DNA of 64,000 nt, taken from assembly GCA_963677135.2 (NCBI GenBank), contig CAXXLS010000014.1, positions 1 through 64,000 of the forward strand. The letters are read 5' to 3'. This DNA is from Seleniibacterium sp963677135 (GTDB lineage: Bacteria; Desulfobacterota; Desulfuromonadia; Desulfuromonadales; Geopsychrobacteraceae). Positions 17,905 through 26,631 of this stretch are shown piece by piece. Made by a program: the position numbers and the translations under genes. The notes beneath the pieces were generated by a model, which was not told the origin of the DNA, did no database searches, and saw only the letters and a program-made list of their open reading frames with translations. How positions within the stretch are numbered: position 1 is the first letter of the stretch; each line of letters starts with the position of its first letter.

Positions 17905-18660
17905 ATGCGCAGACCGTTGATAGCAGGAAACTGGAAACTCCACAAAACTCTCGCTGAAGCCAAAGAACTGGCTCAACAATTGGTCAGCGGCACCGCGGAT
18001 ATCGATGATCGGGAAATTGTCATCGCCCCGGTATTTACGGCTCTGGCGTCAGTGGCCGAAACGACCAAAAGCTCTTCGGTTCAGGTCGCCGCTCAGAATT
18101 GCTACCCCGTCGCCAGCGGCGCCTTTACCGGAGAAGTCTCTCCCGAACTGCTCAAAGACGCCGGCTGCAGCTTCGTCATTATCGGCCACTCCGAACGCCG
18201 GCAGATTTTTGGCGAAACTGACGAATTCATCAACACCAAGGTCGTCAAGTCCATCGAAACCGGCCTGAAACCGATTCTCTGTGTCGGGGAAACCCTTGAT
18301 GAACGGGAATCCGGCGACATGCTTGACGTTCTGACCAGGCAGATCAAAGGCGGCCTGGCAGGCCTGAGTACTGAGCAGATGGCCGACGTCGTCATTGCCT
18401 ACGAGCCGGTCTGGGCCATCGGTACCGGCAAAACCGCAACCGACGAGCAGGCCCAGGAGGCGCACTCCTTTATCAGGGGCCTGGTCCAGGGTCTGTTCAA
18501 CCCCTATGTTGCCCAGAGCACCCGCATCCTTTACGGGGGCAGCGTCAAACCTGGCAACGTTGACGGACTCATGGCCATGGATGATATTGACGGGGCCCTG
18601 GTCGGTGGAGCCAGCCTGAAGGCGGAAGACTTTTTGAGAATCATCAGGTTTTCAAACTGA
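17905..18660 (+). CDS. tpiA: Triose-phosphate isomerase
   Basis: A 251-residue TIM-barrel enzyme interconverting DHAP and glyceraldehyde 3-phosphate. Catalytic residues are Lys11 in AGNWKLHK, His95 in IIGHSERRQ and Glu167 in AYEPVWAIGTGK; the phosphate-binding YGGSVKPGN is present near the end. ATG at 17905 is preceded by AGGAGGA. It is followed by a strong terminator; the secG gene that often follows tpiA in related genomes is absent here. Confidence 0.97.
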   Translation: MRRPLIAGNWKLHKTLAEAKELAQQLVSGTADIDDREIVIAPVFTALASVAETTKSSSVQVAAQNCYPVASGAFTGEVSPELLKDAGCSFVIIGHSERRQIFGETDEFINTKVVKSIETGLKPILCVGETLDERESGDMLDVLTRQIKGGLAGLSTEQMADVVIAYEPVWAIGTGKTATDEQAQEAHSFIRGLVQGLFNPYVAQSTRILYGGSVKPGNVDGLMAMDDIDGALVGGASLKAEDFLRIIRFSN

Positions 18661-18782
18661 AGATATCGGCACCAACGGTTGATCCGGCCCAAGGAAAAAA
18701 AACGACTCTGTCATACCCCTTCCCTCAGAGGCAAAGAAATCAACGGATCAGAAACCGCAACGCCCGATACGATTGAGTGCAC

Positions 18783-18817
18783 AAAAAAAGCAGCCTTTTG
18801 AGGGGCTGCTTTTTTTG
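18783..18817. terminator. Bidirectional terminator tpiA / response regulator
   Basis: AAAAAAAGCAGCC and GGCTGCTTTTTTT form a classic hairpin between the convergent tpiA and the OmpR-type regulator. Confidence 0.9.
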
Positions 18818-18837
18818 CTCCGCGATTGAACGACGGC

Positions 18838-19509
18838 TCAGGACTCTTTGAGCATATAACCCTGACCGCGAACGGTATGAATCAACTTCTGCTCGTAATT
18901 CCGATCAACCTTGTTTCTCAGATAATTGACATAGACATCGATAATATTGGTAAAGGAATCAAAGGTATAATCCCAGACGTTCTCGGCGATCATCGCCCGG
19001 GTCAGGACCCGGTTGGGATTGCGCATGAAATATTCCATCAGCGCATATTCCTTCGACGTCAGATCGATTTCACTGTCCCCGCGCCAGACCTTGTGGGCAA
19101 CGGGATCAAGACGCAGATCAGCAAAGAAGATTTCTGCGCCACGGTCCTTGGATCCCCTTCTTATCAACGCCCGGCAGCGGGCCACCAGTTCGGCAAAGGC
19201 GAACGGCTTGGCCAGGTAATCATCGGCACCGGTATCCAGACCGCTGACTTTGTCGTCAACGGAATCGCGTGCCGTCAGGCACAGAACCGGTGTTGTCACG
19301 CTCTGATCACGTAAATCCTTGATTGCCGCCAGTCCATCTTTTTTCGGCAGCATCACGTCCATAAGGATCAGATCATAAGTTTTTGCAGTTGCTTTCGAGA
19401 CCCCCTCTTCACCGTCGTAAGCCACATCGACAGTGAACCCTTCCTCTTCAAGTCCCCGTTGAATAAAACTGGCGACTTTCTTTTCATCTTCGACAACGAG
19501 AATCTGCAT
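18838..19509 (-). CDS. OmpR/PhoB-family response regulator (orphan)
   Basis: A 223-residue two-component regulator. The receiver domain has the acidic pair VVEDE, phospho-acceptor Asp51 in LILMDVMLP, the LTARDS switch and YLAKPFAFAEL. The C-terminal winged helix has LTSKEYALMEYFMRNPNRVLTR and YVNYLRNKVD ending HTVRGQGYML. It resembles the CusR/CopR-like branch, but the signal cannot be deduced. No histidine kinase gene lies next to it; it stands alone between tpiA and ygbA. Confidence 0.93.
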   Translation of the reverse strand: MQILVVEDEKKVASFIQRGLEEEGFTVDVAYDGEEGVSKATAKTYDLILMDVMLPKKDGLAAIKDLRDQSVTTPVLCLTARDSVDDKVSGLDTGADDYLAKPFAFAELVARCRALIRRGSKDRGAEIFFADLRLDPVAHKVWRGDSEIDLTSKEYALMEYFMRNPNRVLTRAMIAENVWDYTFDSFTNIIDVYVNYLRNKVDRNYEQKLIHTVRGQGYMLKES

Positions 19510-19670
19510 TCAACGTCTCCTTTTTGTTCACGATTGAACATGAGGTCTGAAAATAAGCACACACCTTAACTGAAAATTTATAATAATAGGTCTCTTATTA
19601 GACAAGATTAGCAGGAACTGCCCTGATGCTCAAGATAAAATAGTTATTTTAGCCCTTTACATCCTAATGT

Positions 19671-20033
19671 TTAAAACAGGTAGTGAAGCAGCAGATCCAG
19701 GCGCCCCCTCTTCAGCAAAGCGCGGCCAGAATAACGCATAATCTCCCGGACCCGTTCACGATGCCCGACCCTGAAGCAGTGAATAGAGCAATGTTTGCAG
19801 GACGGCTTTTCTGGCAGGGGGCATTTAAGCCGTCGGTCGATGGCGTACTGAAGAAATTGCAGACAATCGGGACAGAAACGGTAGCGAGGCGACACCTGAA
19901 AATGTTCCAGAGAATGCCGTTGAGCAGCACCATGATGGTCCCGGCAGTAGACCCAGGTGAACAAGGCAAGGATGTTCAGATCCTTTTTTTCCTTGCGGGT
20001 CAAACCGGTGTGATGGTCAGGCGATATCGTCAT
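19671..20033 (-). CDS. ygbA: YgbA-family (nitrous oxide-stimulated promoter family) protein
   Basis: A 120-residue cysteine-rich protein matching the E. coli YgbA family: FTWVYCRDHHG, RFCPDCLQFLQYAIDRRLKCP, then a CKHCSIHC cluster and a final REIMRYSGRALL. Family members are induced by NO/nitrosative stress; a molecular role is not established, though the conserved CxxC and CxxCxxxC groups suggest metal binding. A TTGA-N6-TCAA palindrome lies 36-49 bp upstream of the ATG. The start at 20033 lacks a clear ribosome site; an internal TTG at the LTRKEKK position is possible. Confidence 0.82.
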   Translation of the reverse strand: MTISPDHHTGLTRKEKKDLNILALFTWVYCRDHHGAAQRHSLEHFQVSPRYRFCPDCLQFLQYAIDRRLKCPLPEKPSCKHCSIHCFRVGHRERVREIMRYSGRALLKRGRLDLLLHYLF

Positions 20034-20068
20034 GAATGGAAAATTACCATGAAATCCGGGAAGAAAAC

Positions 20069-20082
20069 TTGACCCGAATCAA
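20069..20082 (-). promoter_or_regulatory. FNR/HcpR-like operator upstream of ygbA
   Basis: TTGACCCGAATCAA: half-sites TTGA and TCAA separated by six bases, the geometry bound by FNR-, DNR- and HcpR-type Crp-family regulators. It sits 36-49 bp upstream of the ygbA start, and a Crp/Fnr gene is the next gene upstream. Confidence 0.6.
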
Positions 20083-20369
20083 ACAAGCTCGAAAAAACCA
20101 CGGATGGCCATAGATAGTTGCCATCCGGAAACTCGGAGAGCAATGCGTCAGTTTTCAGATTGGAAGCGAGTCATTTTTCGTTGTGGCAAGGGCATCAAGG
20201 GCTTGCGCGGAGACGTCGTCCTTTACGTCGCACAAGCAAGCTTGCAGATTGACGCAGCCACAATGGAAAAGGGCCGTTTCCGGATGAAAACGAGATAAAT
20301 CATAATCATCAACCCCATGTCCACGGAATGCACGGAAGACATAGGAAAAGCAATCAAATAAATCTTTCA

Positions 20370-20477
20370 GCCACAGATTTACAGAGATGAACACGGATAA
20401 AGTGCTGACAAAGGGCAAAAGCGATCTTTTGAGGGTAAAGCATTAAAAATGATTTTATTTCCGTGATTTCCGTGGAC
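20370..20477 (-). repeat. Dispersed ~110-bp intergenic repeat, copy B
   Basis: On the minus strand: GTCCACGGAAATCACGGAAA, then TTTTTAATGCTTTACC, GCTTTTGCCCTTTGTCAGCA and ATCCGTGTTCATC ending at CTGTGGC. Clearly the same element as copies A, C and D. An extra CCACGGAATGCACGG arm lies at ~20.32 kb and a CCACGGATGG arm at ~20.10 kb, so most of the 494-bp ygbA-crp gap is repeat-derived. Confidence 0.8.
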
Positions 20478-20527
20478 AAATACCTTCCCTCATCAGCGCT
20501 GATCCGTGAGACTCTTTGGCTAAACAA

Positions 20528-21205
20528 CTACTCATCCCGAAAACCTTCCGCCAGGTCGTACAACCGATCCACATTCAGAATCTCTATCGTTTTCCCGGAA
20601 ACACGAATCATGTCCTCATCGGCAAATTTCCGCAAGGTTCTGGACAGGGTCTCGCTCGTGGTTCCCAGGTTGGAGGCGAGCTGCGCTTTCGAAAACGGCA
20701 ATTCCAGACGCTGGTTATGATCGGCGCCCTGGTCCATCAGGAACCTGGCCAGCCGAGCCGGGACGTCCCGAAACGTCAGGTCTTCAATCTGTGCAGTGAA
20801 CTGTCTGAGGTATTTTGACAATCCGGCAATCATGTTGATCGCCAGTTGAGAGTGTTCATGCAGCAGACGCAGGAACTCGTCCTTCGGAAAAAACAGCAGC
20901 TCGGAAGCGACCAGGGTCTCGGCAAAAGCCGGATAGCAGCCCTCGGCAAAAATAGCCGCATCGGCAAAACTCTGTCCGGGCAGCACCACGTGAAGAATGC
21001 GTTCCTTCCCTTCCGGAGACAACTTGTAAACCTTCACTTTGCCGGAAGCAACGACATAAAAACCGGCCGCGGCTTCTCCCTCTTCAAAAAGAACAGAACC
21101 GCGGCCAAAAGACTGCCTCCTGACAATCTTCCGAAGCAGTTCAAAGTTGTCATCGGTGAGGTCTGCAAACAAATGACACCGCTTGGCTATTTCAATTTCT
21201 GCCAT
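20528..21205 (-). CDS. Crp/Fnr-family transcriptional regulator
   Basis: A 225-residue regulator. The N-terminal cyclic-nucleotide-binding-type sensor fold covers about residues 10-125 (LFEEGEAAAGFYVVASGKVKVYK, GKERILHVVLPGQSF). A dimer helix follows, then a C-terminal helix-turn-helix (FSKAQLASNLGTTSETLSRTL). The cysteine cluster of oxygen-sensing FNR is absent, so it is more like DNR/HcpR/CRP-type proteins that use other ligands. Its position next to ygbA and the TTGA-N6-TCAA box suggests a nitrosative-stress role, which is inference. Confidence 0.9.
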   Translation of the reverse strand: MAEIEIAKRCHLFADLTDDNFELLRKIVRRQSFGRGSVLFEEGEAAAGFYVVASGKVKVYKLSPEGKERILHVVLPGQSFADAAIFAEGCYPAFAETLVASELLFFPKDEFLRLLHEHSQLAINMIAGLSKYLRQFTAQIEDLTFRDVPARLARFLMDQGADHNQRLELPFSKAQLASNLGTTSETLSRTLRKFADEDMIRVSGKTIEILNVDRLYDLAEGFRDE

Positions 21206-21429
21206 AAATCAGCTACTTCCAGAATGATTTTAAAGTAATTTTTAATGAATATTCCGATCAAAATACTCAATTAATCGATAACTAGCCTGAATCACGAACG
21301 AATCGACGATTTATCAAATAATTGTTACAAAACAAACATTTACCATATTTACATTGGATTCTTTGTTTGCTATAAATCGTCAAGTTTGCAAAAACAACAT
21401 ACTATTTTTTAAATGAAAAGTTCCCAACA

Positions 21430-22473
21430 ATGAATAAAACCGCCATGATCCTGCTCGTCTGTCTTCTCACACTCATCTTTACTTCACCCGCTTTCTCTCA
21501 GGATGTCAACCTCTCTTGGGACGCCAGTCCATCCGACAATGTTGCCGGGTACAAAGTCTATTACAGTCAGAGTGATGAATCCTTCCCCTTTGTAGGAACC
21601 GGAGCGAGCGAAGGAGATTCGCCCATTGATGTCGGCAACAGCCTGAGTGCGACCATCAGCAATCTTGAAGATAATGCGATTTATTACTTTTCCGTGACCG
21701 CCTATGACAGTGACGGCAACGAAAGCACTTATTCCAATGTCGTCAACACCGGCTGGAAACCGTTATTGATGGAACCGTCACATCAGGCTAGCGGATTGAC
21801 ACCTCCCGTCCACGCGGAATGGGAGGCGGCGCCGGAAGGTTATGATGTCTCTTTCATCCTGTTTTATGGTACTGATCAGCAGGCCGTTGAAGATGCATCC
21901 ATCACCCCGCTCCCCCCTGTCACCCCCTTCAGAATGCAGCCTCCGGGATTACCCCTGATAACGCTTGGAATTCTTCTGACCATGCTGACGATCCTCTTTG
22001 CAGGCCGTGTCCCGAAAACAGTGACGTTCCGACCGGCATTGCCTGTGGCCCTGCTCCTGATTGGAGGCCTGCTCGTCGCCTGTTCAGGGGGAGGAGGAAG
22101 TGGCGGCAACAGCACCATCAGCATAGACTCGTCCGCCAGTGCGGAGATTGCCAATTCCGACACCGGGACAGTAGATACCGGGACAGTAGATACCGGGACA
22201 GTAGACACCGGGACAGTAGACACCGGGACAGTAGATACCGGGACAGTGGACACCGGGACAGTAGACACCGGGACAGTGGTTACCGAAGTTATCGACCTCG
22301 ATACGCTGGGGACAGGCTCCCTCTACTCGGTCGACCTGGGCACGGCGAATTCATACGAAATTTCAGGCCTGCAGAGCGGGACAACCTATTACTGGAAGAT
22401 TGTTGCCGTTGACGAAGCCAACTCCGCCCTGGAATACCAGAGTGCTGTCTACAGCTTCACAACCGCAGACTAG
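21430..22473 (+). CDS. Secreted fibronectin-III-like protein with DTGTV repeats
   Basis: A 347-residue protein of unknown role. It has a signal peptide (ends PAFSQ), then a fibronectin type III-like domain at ~25-100 (VNLSWDASPSDNVAGYKVYY, AIYYFSVTAYDSDGNES). The middle (~170-220) is odd: two hydrophobic segments separated by a short basic stretch, the second ending LLVACSGGGG, which looks like an internal lipobox. Eight five-residue DTGTV repeats follow, then a second FnIII-like segment (SGLQSGTTYYWKIVAVDEA). The layout looks like two extracellular modules joined through a membrane/lipoprotein signal. It converges on prsR, which suggests a link to the PEP-CTERM region, but it has no PEP-CTERM tail. 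Confidence 0.8.
   Translation: MNKTAMILLVCLLTLIFTSPAFSQDVNLSWDASPSDNVAGYKVYYSQSDESFPFVGTGASEGDSPIDVGNSLSATISNLEDNAIYYFSVTAYDSDGNESTYSNVVNTGWKPLLMEPSHQASGLTPPVHAEWEAAPEGYDVSFILFYGTDQQAVEDASITPLPPVTPFRMQPPGLPLITLGILLTMLTILFAGRVPKTVTFRPALPVALLLIGGLLVACSGGGGSGGNSTISIDSSASAEIANSDTGTVDTGTVDTGTVDTGTVDTGTVDTGTVDTGTVDTGTVVTEVIDLDTLGTGSLYSVDLGTANSYEISGLQSGTTYYWKIVAVDEANSALEYQSAVYSFTTAD
22159..22278 (+). repeat. 15-bp tandem repeat, eight units
   Basis: Eight head-to-tail copies of GACACCGGGACAGTA with C/T variation at base 3 and A/G at base 15, all synonymous, encoding (DTGTV)8 inside the FnIII-like protein. In-frame length change would be tolerated. Confidence 0.97.
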
Positions 22474-22487
22474 CACCGGCAGACGAC

Positions 22488-23909
22488 TTACTCACTCATC
22501 TGTAAACCGTGTTTTTTCATCAGATCATACATGGTCGGCCTGCTGACAGCCAGTAGCTCAGCCGCCTTCTGCACATTGCCCTGGGTCTTTTCCAGAGTCG
22601 CCTGCAACAGCCGATGCTCAACCTGGTAGCGGGCCTCTTTCAGGGTCATGCTGTCATCAAGTACCGCATCGACATTGAGCAACCCGGCGGCATCATGCTG
22701 CTGACCGCCCCTTGCGGCGCCACCTTCAGCTCGTTCCGCGAAACCGAGGTCCCAGGCTTCGATAATCGGAGTCTCGGCCATGACAATCGCCCTCTTCACC
22801 TTGTTTTCCAATTCGCGGACATTCCCCGGCCACTCGTATTTTTTCATATAGTCGATCGATTCAAGACTGAAGCCCCTGACCTTTTTCCCGAATTCATGAG
22901 AGAAGCGCTGCATGAAAACATTGGCCAGCAGTTCGATATCATCACCCCGTTCGCGCAGGGGCGGCAATTCGATGGTAATCACACCGATCCGGTAGTAGAG
23001 ATCCTCGCGAAACGTTCCCTGCTTGATGGACTGTTCAATGTCGATGTTGGTCGCCGCGATAATCCGGGTGTCCACGGCAATATCCTCCCGGCCCCCGACC
23101 CGCTGCATGACTTTTTCCTGCAGAAAACGTAACAGTTTCACCTGTAGCAGGCCCGGCATTTCGCCGATCTCATCCAAAAACAGGGTTCCCCCGTCAGCAT
23201 ACTCCACCTTTCCCTGAACCCGGCTCTGGGCACCGGTAAACGCACCCTTTTCATGACCGAAAAGCTCCGATTCGAGCAGGGTTTCCGGAATCGCACCGCA
23301 ATTGATGGCTATAAAGTTGTGATCCCGGCGCAACCCCTGCCGATGGATCGCCTGGGCGACGACCTCTTTTCCGGTTCCACTCTCCCCCAGAATCAGAACC
23401 GGGACATTGACAGAGGTCACTTTCTTGATCGTATCGAAGACCTTCTGCATCTGCGGGCATTGACCGAAGATACCACTGAATCCCTTGTTGTCACGGGACG
23501 ACTCCGTCTTGAGCTGCCGATTTTCCTTTTCAAGAGCGGTCACATGAAACGCCCTGGCAAGGATAATTTTCAGCTCGGCCAGGTCGATGGGCTTGTGATA
23601 GAAATCGTAGGCGCCAAGATCAACGGCAGCCAGGGCATTGCCGTGATCTTCATTGCCGGACAATACGATAATTTTTGTCTCGGGACGCTTGCTCAGCATG
23701 AGTTCAAGACAGCGCAACCCCTCGCTGGCCCCATCGATATCGGGCGGCAGGCCCAGATCGAGAGTCACAACCGCGGGCGCCGACTTGTCAAACTGTTTCA
23801 GGGCATCATCAACAGACTCGGCCAGCAGAATATGGTAATCCTTGGAGAGCCCCCATTTCAGCTGTTTGCGAATCTGGCTGCTGTCATCAACAATCAGTAA
23901 TTTTTCCAA
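22488..23909 (-). CDS. prsR: PEP-CTERM system sigma-54 response regulator PrsR
   Basis: A 473-residue sigma-54 activator of the PrsR type, which works with PrsK beside exosortase systems. The receiver domain has Asp51 (VVTLDLGLPPDID). The AAA+ domain has Walker A GESGTGKE, the sigma-54-contacting loop GAFTGA, Walker B GGTLFLDEIGEMP and the sensor region RIIAATN. The C-terminal Fis-type helix-turn-helix ends with VQKAAELLAVSRPTMYDLMKKHG. It should activate -24/-12 promoters; two such sites flank the exosortase and PEP-CTERM genes 8 kb away. A repeat-filled 392-bp gap separates it from prsK. Confidence 0.93.
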   Translation of the reverse strand: MEKLLIVDDSSQIRKQLKWGLSKDYHILLAESVDDALKQFDKSAPAVVTLDLGLPPDIDGASEGLRCLELMLSKRPETKIIVLSGNEDHGNALAAVDLGAYDFYHKPIDLAELKIILARAFHVTALEKENRQLKTESSRDNKGFSGIFGQCPQMQKVFDTIKKVTSVNVPVLILGESGTGKEVVAQAIHRQGLRRDHNFIAINCGAIPETLLESELFGHEKGAFTGAQSRVQGKVEYADGGTLFLDEIGEMPGLLQVKLLRFLQEKVMQRVGGREDIAVDTRIIAATNIDIEQSIKQGTFREDLYYRIGVITIELPPLRERGDDIELLANVFMQRFSHEFGKKVRGFSLESIDYMKKYEWPGNVRELENKVKRAIVMAETPIIEAWDLGFAERAEGGAARGGQQHDAAGLLNVDAVLDDSMTLKEARYQVEHRLLQATLEKTQGNVQKAAELLAVSRPTMYDLMKKHGLQMSE

Positions 23910-24100
23910 AACCCGCTCCTAAATATTGAATCGGAAAAGAACATCTTGATTAACACAGATAATACACATCTGAACCAACGAGAACAGGAAAAACAGGCAA
24001 TAAATTCATGGCCCGTCTCGGGTAACGCGAATTGACAGAGGCACAAGCATTAAATCCATATCCACGGAAAGCACTGGTAGAATCTCATAGTCTCATCTTT

Positions 24101-24207
24101 GTCCACGGAAAACACCGAAACCACGGAAATAAAATTATTTTTAAAGATTTACCCCGCAAACAGTGCTTTTGCCTTTTATCAGCACGTTATCCGTGTTCAT
24201 CTGTGGC
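24101..24207 (+). repeat. Dispersed ~110-bp intergenic repeat, copy C
   Basis: GTCCACGGAAAACACCG, CCACGGAAATAAAATT, TTTTTAAAGATTTACC, GTGCTTTTGCCTTTTATCAG, then ATCCGTGTTCATCTGTGGC. Extra arms at 24.06 kb (TCCACGGAAAGCAC) and 24.23-24.26 kb (TCCGTGTCTTCCGTGCATTC). It occupies the gap (23910-24301) between prsR and prsK. Confidence 0.82.
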
Positions 24208-24301
24208 AAAAAGATTGATTTGACTGCTCTTATCCGTGTCTTCCGTGCATTCCGTGGCCAATTGCCTTTATCTTTGATCAGGCGCAAATATCTCCCCACC
24301 C

Positions 24302-26359
24302 TTAACCCTGCTTCGCCAAGGGCAACCGTAAAGTAAACGTTGTCCCCTCACCCTCGGTACTCTCAACCTCGATAGTTCCATTGTGCGCTTCGATAATTTG
24401 GCGGCACTGGTACAGCCCAATCCCGAATCCGTGCTTTTTGGTTGTCTCAAAGGGTTTGAAAAGCTTTGTCTCGATAAACTCACGGCTCATTCCACACCCC
24501 TGATCGGTCACGGCAATAACCGCCTGATTGCCTTCGCAATCGCAGGTCACGGTGACCTGCTGCTGTCTGCCTGCTTCAAGGGCATTGACCAGAAGATTGA
24601 GAACGACTTTGTAAATTTCCTCTTCGTCCGCAGCGATGCAGATCGGTTCTGCCGGGGCCTCAAGCGCAACGTCTCCGGACGCGGTGGCGATGGCATCACC
24701 GACAACCCGACGCAGATCGACCGTCGAGATCGCCATGGTCGGCTTTTCCTTAAGATTTTTAAGCCGGGCAATCAGTCCGTTCATATTTTTTACGGTATTC
24801 TCGACCGTTTCCAGCATATCCTCCTGAAACTCAGGATCGGAAATAAACTCCCTGGCGTTCTCCAGCAGCAAAGACAACCCCGATACCTGGTTTTTCAGGT
24901 CATGCAAAACAAAGGTTGAGACTTTACCGATCGCCGCCATCTCCCGTGAGGCCGTCAGCTGCTCGGACAGTCTCATCGCCTGAAGAGTCGCAATCGACTG
25001 GCGAGCCAGCATCCGCAGCAGGTCATAATCCTCATAGGTCAGTTCTTCGGGGTTGATCTGCTCACCCAGCAGGATAAAACCGACCAGTTCTTCGTCAAAA
25101 AACATGGGGACGATCAGAAAGACCCGGTTGTCGACCAGATTCTGCAGCAGAGAATCGTCCAGATCGGGGGACTCTTCCCGTAAATTGATAAGCCACTCCT
25201 TTTCCTGCAACATGTTGATCAGGGGATCATCTGCGGCAAAGGGTCGCCAGTCACGCGGCATGTTGAAAGCCGAAACAAAGATGAACTCACCAGTTTCCGT
25301 GTCACGCAGGTATAGCGTTGCCCCTTTACAGGCCAGCGGCTCGCAGAACAGGTCAAGGATGGATTTTTGCAGATCGTCCAGGGAATTGCTCTGCCCGGCC
25401 CGCGCGACAAAATTCTGCCACTGCTCCCGGTAATCGTATTTGCTCTGATAAAAGTTTTTATGAAGAATGACCTTGATTTTCCGTCGTAATCGTTCGGACA
25501 GAAAAATCGAGGCCAGGCCCAGGGTGGCGACGATCAGAATGACGTAAAAAATCGAACTGGCATTGGCAACGTTGAGATAGCGCAGACCTTCACCGACGAT
25601 TCCGAGGATAATCAGGTATCCGCCGACAATCAGCAGGACGAAGGAGCGATGAGCAATTCCGCGAGACAGTGCCAACCGACCATTGCCGCTGCGAAACAGT
25701 CTTGAGTAGCAGACCACAATGATGGCAATCAAAGCCACCAGGGCCCAGAATCCGCTGTAACGCAGATCGAGGGAACGGTAGAGCAGGCTCTGGCTGTAAT
25801 AAAGAGCCGAAGTTGCCAGCAGCAAACCGCTGCCAAGGACTTCGAGCTTGATCACCCAGCGCTGCAGAGAATGCAGACCGGCAAAGGTCCGTTCCAGCTG
25901 AACCAGCCCGAAAACCAGAAAGATCATGATCATCAGGTAGACGATAAAGCCCTGTTCGGTCAGAAAGTAGATCTTCTCCTCCCTGAAATCGGGCGCAAAA
26001 ATAAGATCGGCAAGGTCGACCGAAACAACATAGACAAGCAGACCCAGAGCCAGGGCCACGCTGATCCAGAACCCGTACCCCAGATAGATTTTCGAGTTAT
26101 CACGGAAAATGGTCTTGGTATAATAGTAGACCGACAAGGCCAGCAGCACATCACCGACGATCCCGGCCTTCAACCAGCCGGTCAGATCCCCCTCCCCTTG
26201 CAGCAGGTGTGCATCCACAAAAGCCAGCCCGGCCAGCCACAGCATGGCGACCATCAGAAACCCGGTCGCCACCGGGTACGGTTTACGCCTGGTAAACAGG
26301 ATGACTCCTGCGACAGGAGCGGCCAGAATCAATAACCAGTGAAGAATGATGGGTAGCAT
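24302..26359 (-). CDS. prsK: PEP-CTERM system sensor histidine kinase PrsK
   Basis: A 685-residue membrane kinase. The first ~290 residues hold about eight hydrophobic helices. A GAF-like domain follows (~315-445, including FLIVPMFFDEELVGFILLG). The phospho-acceptor region is AAIGKVSTFVLHDLKNQVSG, with the His in VLHDLKN as in this subfamily. The ATPase domain has LLVNALEAG, AVTDQGCGM and HGFGIGLYQCRQIIEAH. This matches PrsK, the partner of PrsR in exosortase/PEP-CTERM genomes. The ATG at 26359 has only a weak ribosome site. prsR lies downstream on the same strand, separated by a repeat. Confidence 0.92.
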   Translation of the reverse strand: MLPIILHWLLILAAPVAGVILFTRRKPYPVATGFLMVAMLWLAGLAFVDAHLLQGEGDLTGWLKAGIVGDVLLALSVYYYTKTIFRDNSKIYLGYGFWISVALALGLLVYVVSVDLADLIFAPDFREEKIYFLTEQGFIVYLMIMIFLVFGLVQLERTFAGLHSLQRWVIKLEVLGSGLLLATSALYYSQSLLYRSLDLRYSGFWALVALIAIIVVCYSRLFRSGNGRLALSRGIAHRSFVLLIVGGYLIILGIVGEGLRYLNVANASSIFYVILIVATLGLASIFLSERLRRKIKVILHKNFYQSKYDYREQWQNFVARAGQSNSLDDLQKSILDLFCEPLACKGATLYLRDTETGEFIFVSAFNMPRDWRPFAADDPLINMLQEKEWLINLREESPDLDDSLLQNLVDNRVFLIVPMFFDEELVGFILLGEQINPEELTYEDYDLLRMLARQSIATLQAMRLSEQLTASREMAAIGKVSTFVLHDLKNQVSGLSLLLENAREFISDPEFQEDMLETVENTVKNMNGLIARLKNLKEKPTMAISTVDLRRVVGDAIATASGDVALEAPAEPICIAADEEEIYKVVLNLLVNALEAGRQQQVTVTCDCEGNQAVIAVTDQGCGMSREFIETKLFKPFETTKKHGFGIGLYQCRQIIEAHNGTIEVESTEGEGTTFTLRLPLAKQG

Positions 26360-26507
26360 ATGGTGGAGTCCGTGATGCGTGAAACGTTAACAAGAATCAT
26401 AAGGGTTCAGCCACAGATGCGCAGAGCTAAACACAGACAGAGATTTCAACCCTGAAAGACATCATCAGCCGCGGATAATCACCGATGAAATCTGTTTTTT
26501 AATCTCT

Positions 26508-26631
26508 GTCCAGAAGACACGGAAATCACGGAAATAAAGTCAAAAAAACAGTTTTTAAGGACGTTAACCATGGAAAATTGCTTTTGCCTTTTATCAGAAC
26601 GTATCCGTGATCATCTGTGTGAATCTGCGGC
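26508..26631 (+). repeat. Dispersed ~110-bp intergenic repeat, copy D
   Basis: CAGAAGACACGGAAATCACG, GAAATAAAGTC, TTTTTAAGGACGTTAACC, TTGCTTTTGCCTTTTATCAG, ATCCGTGATCATCTGTG. It lies between the beta-CASP gene and prsK (gap 26360-26753). Outer arms at 26.41-26.44 kb (GCCACAGATGCGCAG) and 26.66-26.69 kb (CCGTGTCTTCCATGCTTTCC) extend it. Confidence 0.8.

Noticed and set aside
21357..21375. TTGGATTCTTTGTTTGCTA upstream of the FnIII-like gene as a -24/-12 promoter.
   Set aside because: The GG-to-GC distance is one base too long and the -24 box lacks GGCA.
22159..22278. Tandem 15-bp repeat as a regulatory iteron or origin.
   Set aside because: It is in frame within a coding sequence and all variation is silent, so a protein repeat explains it.
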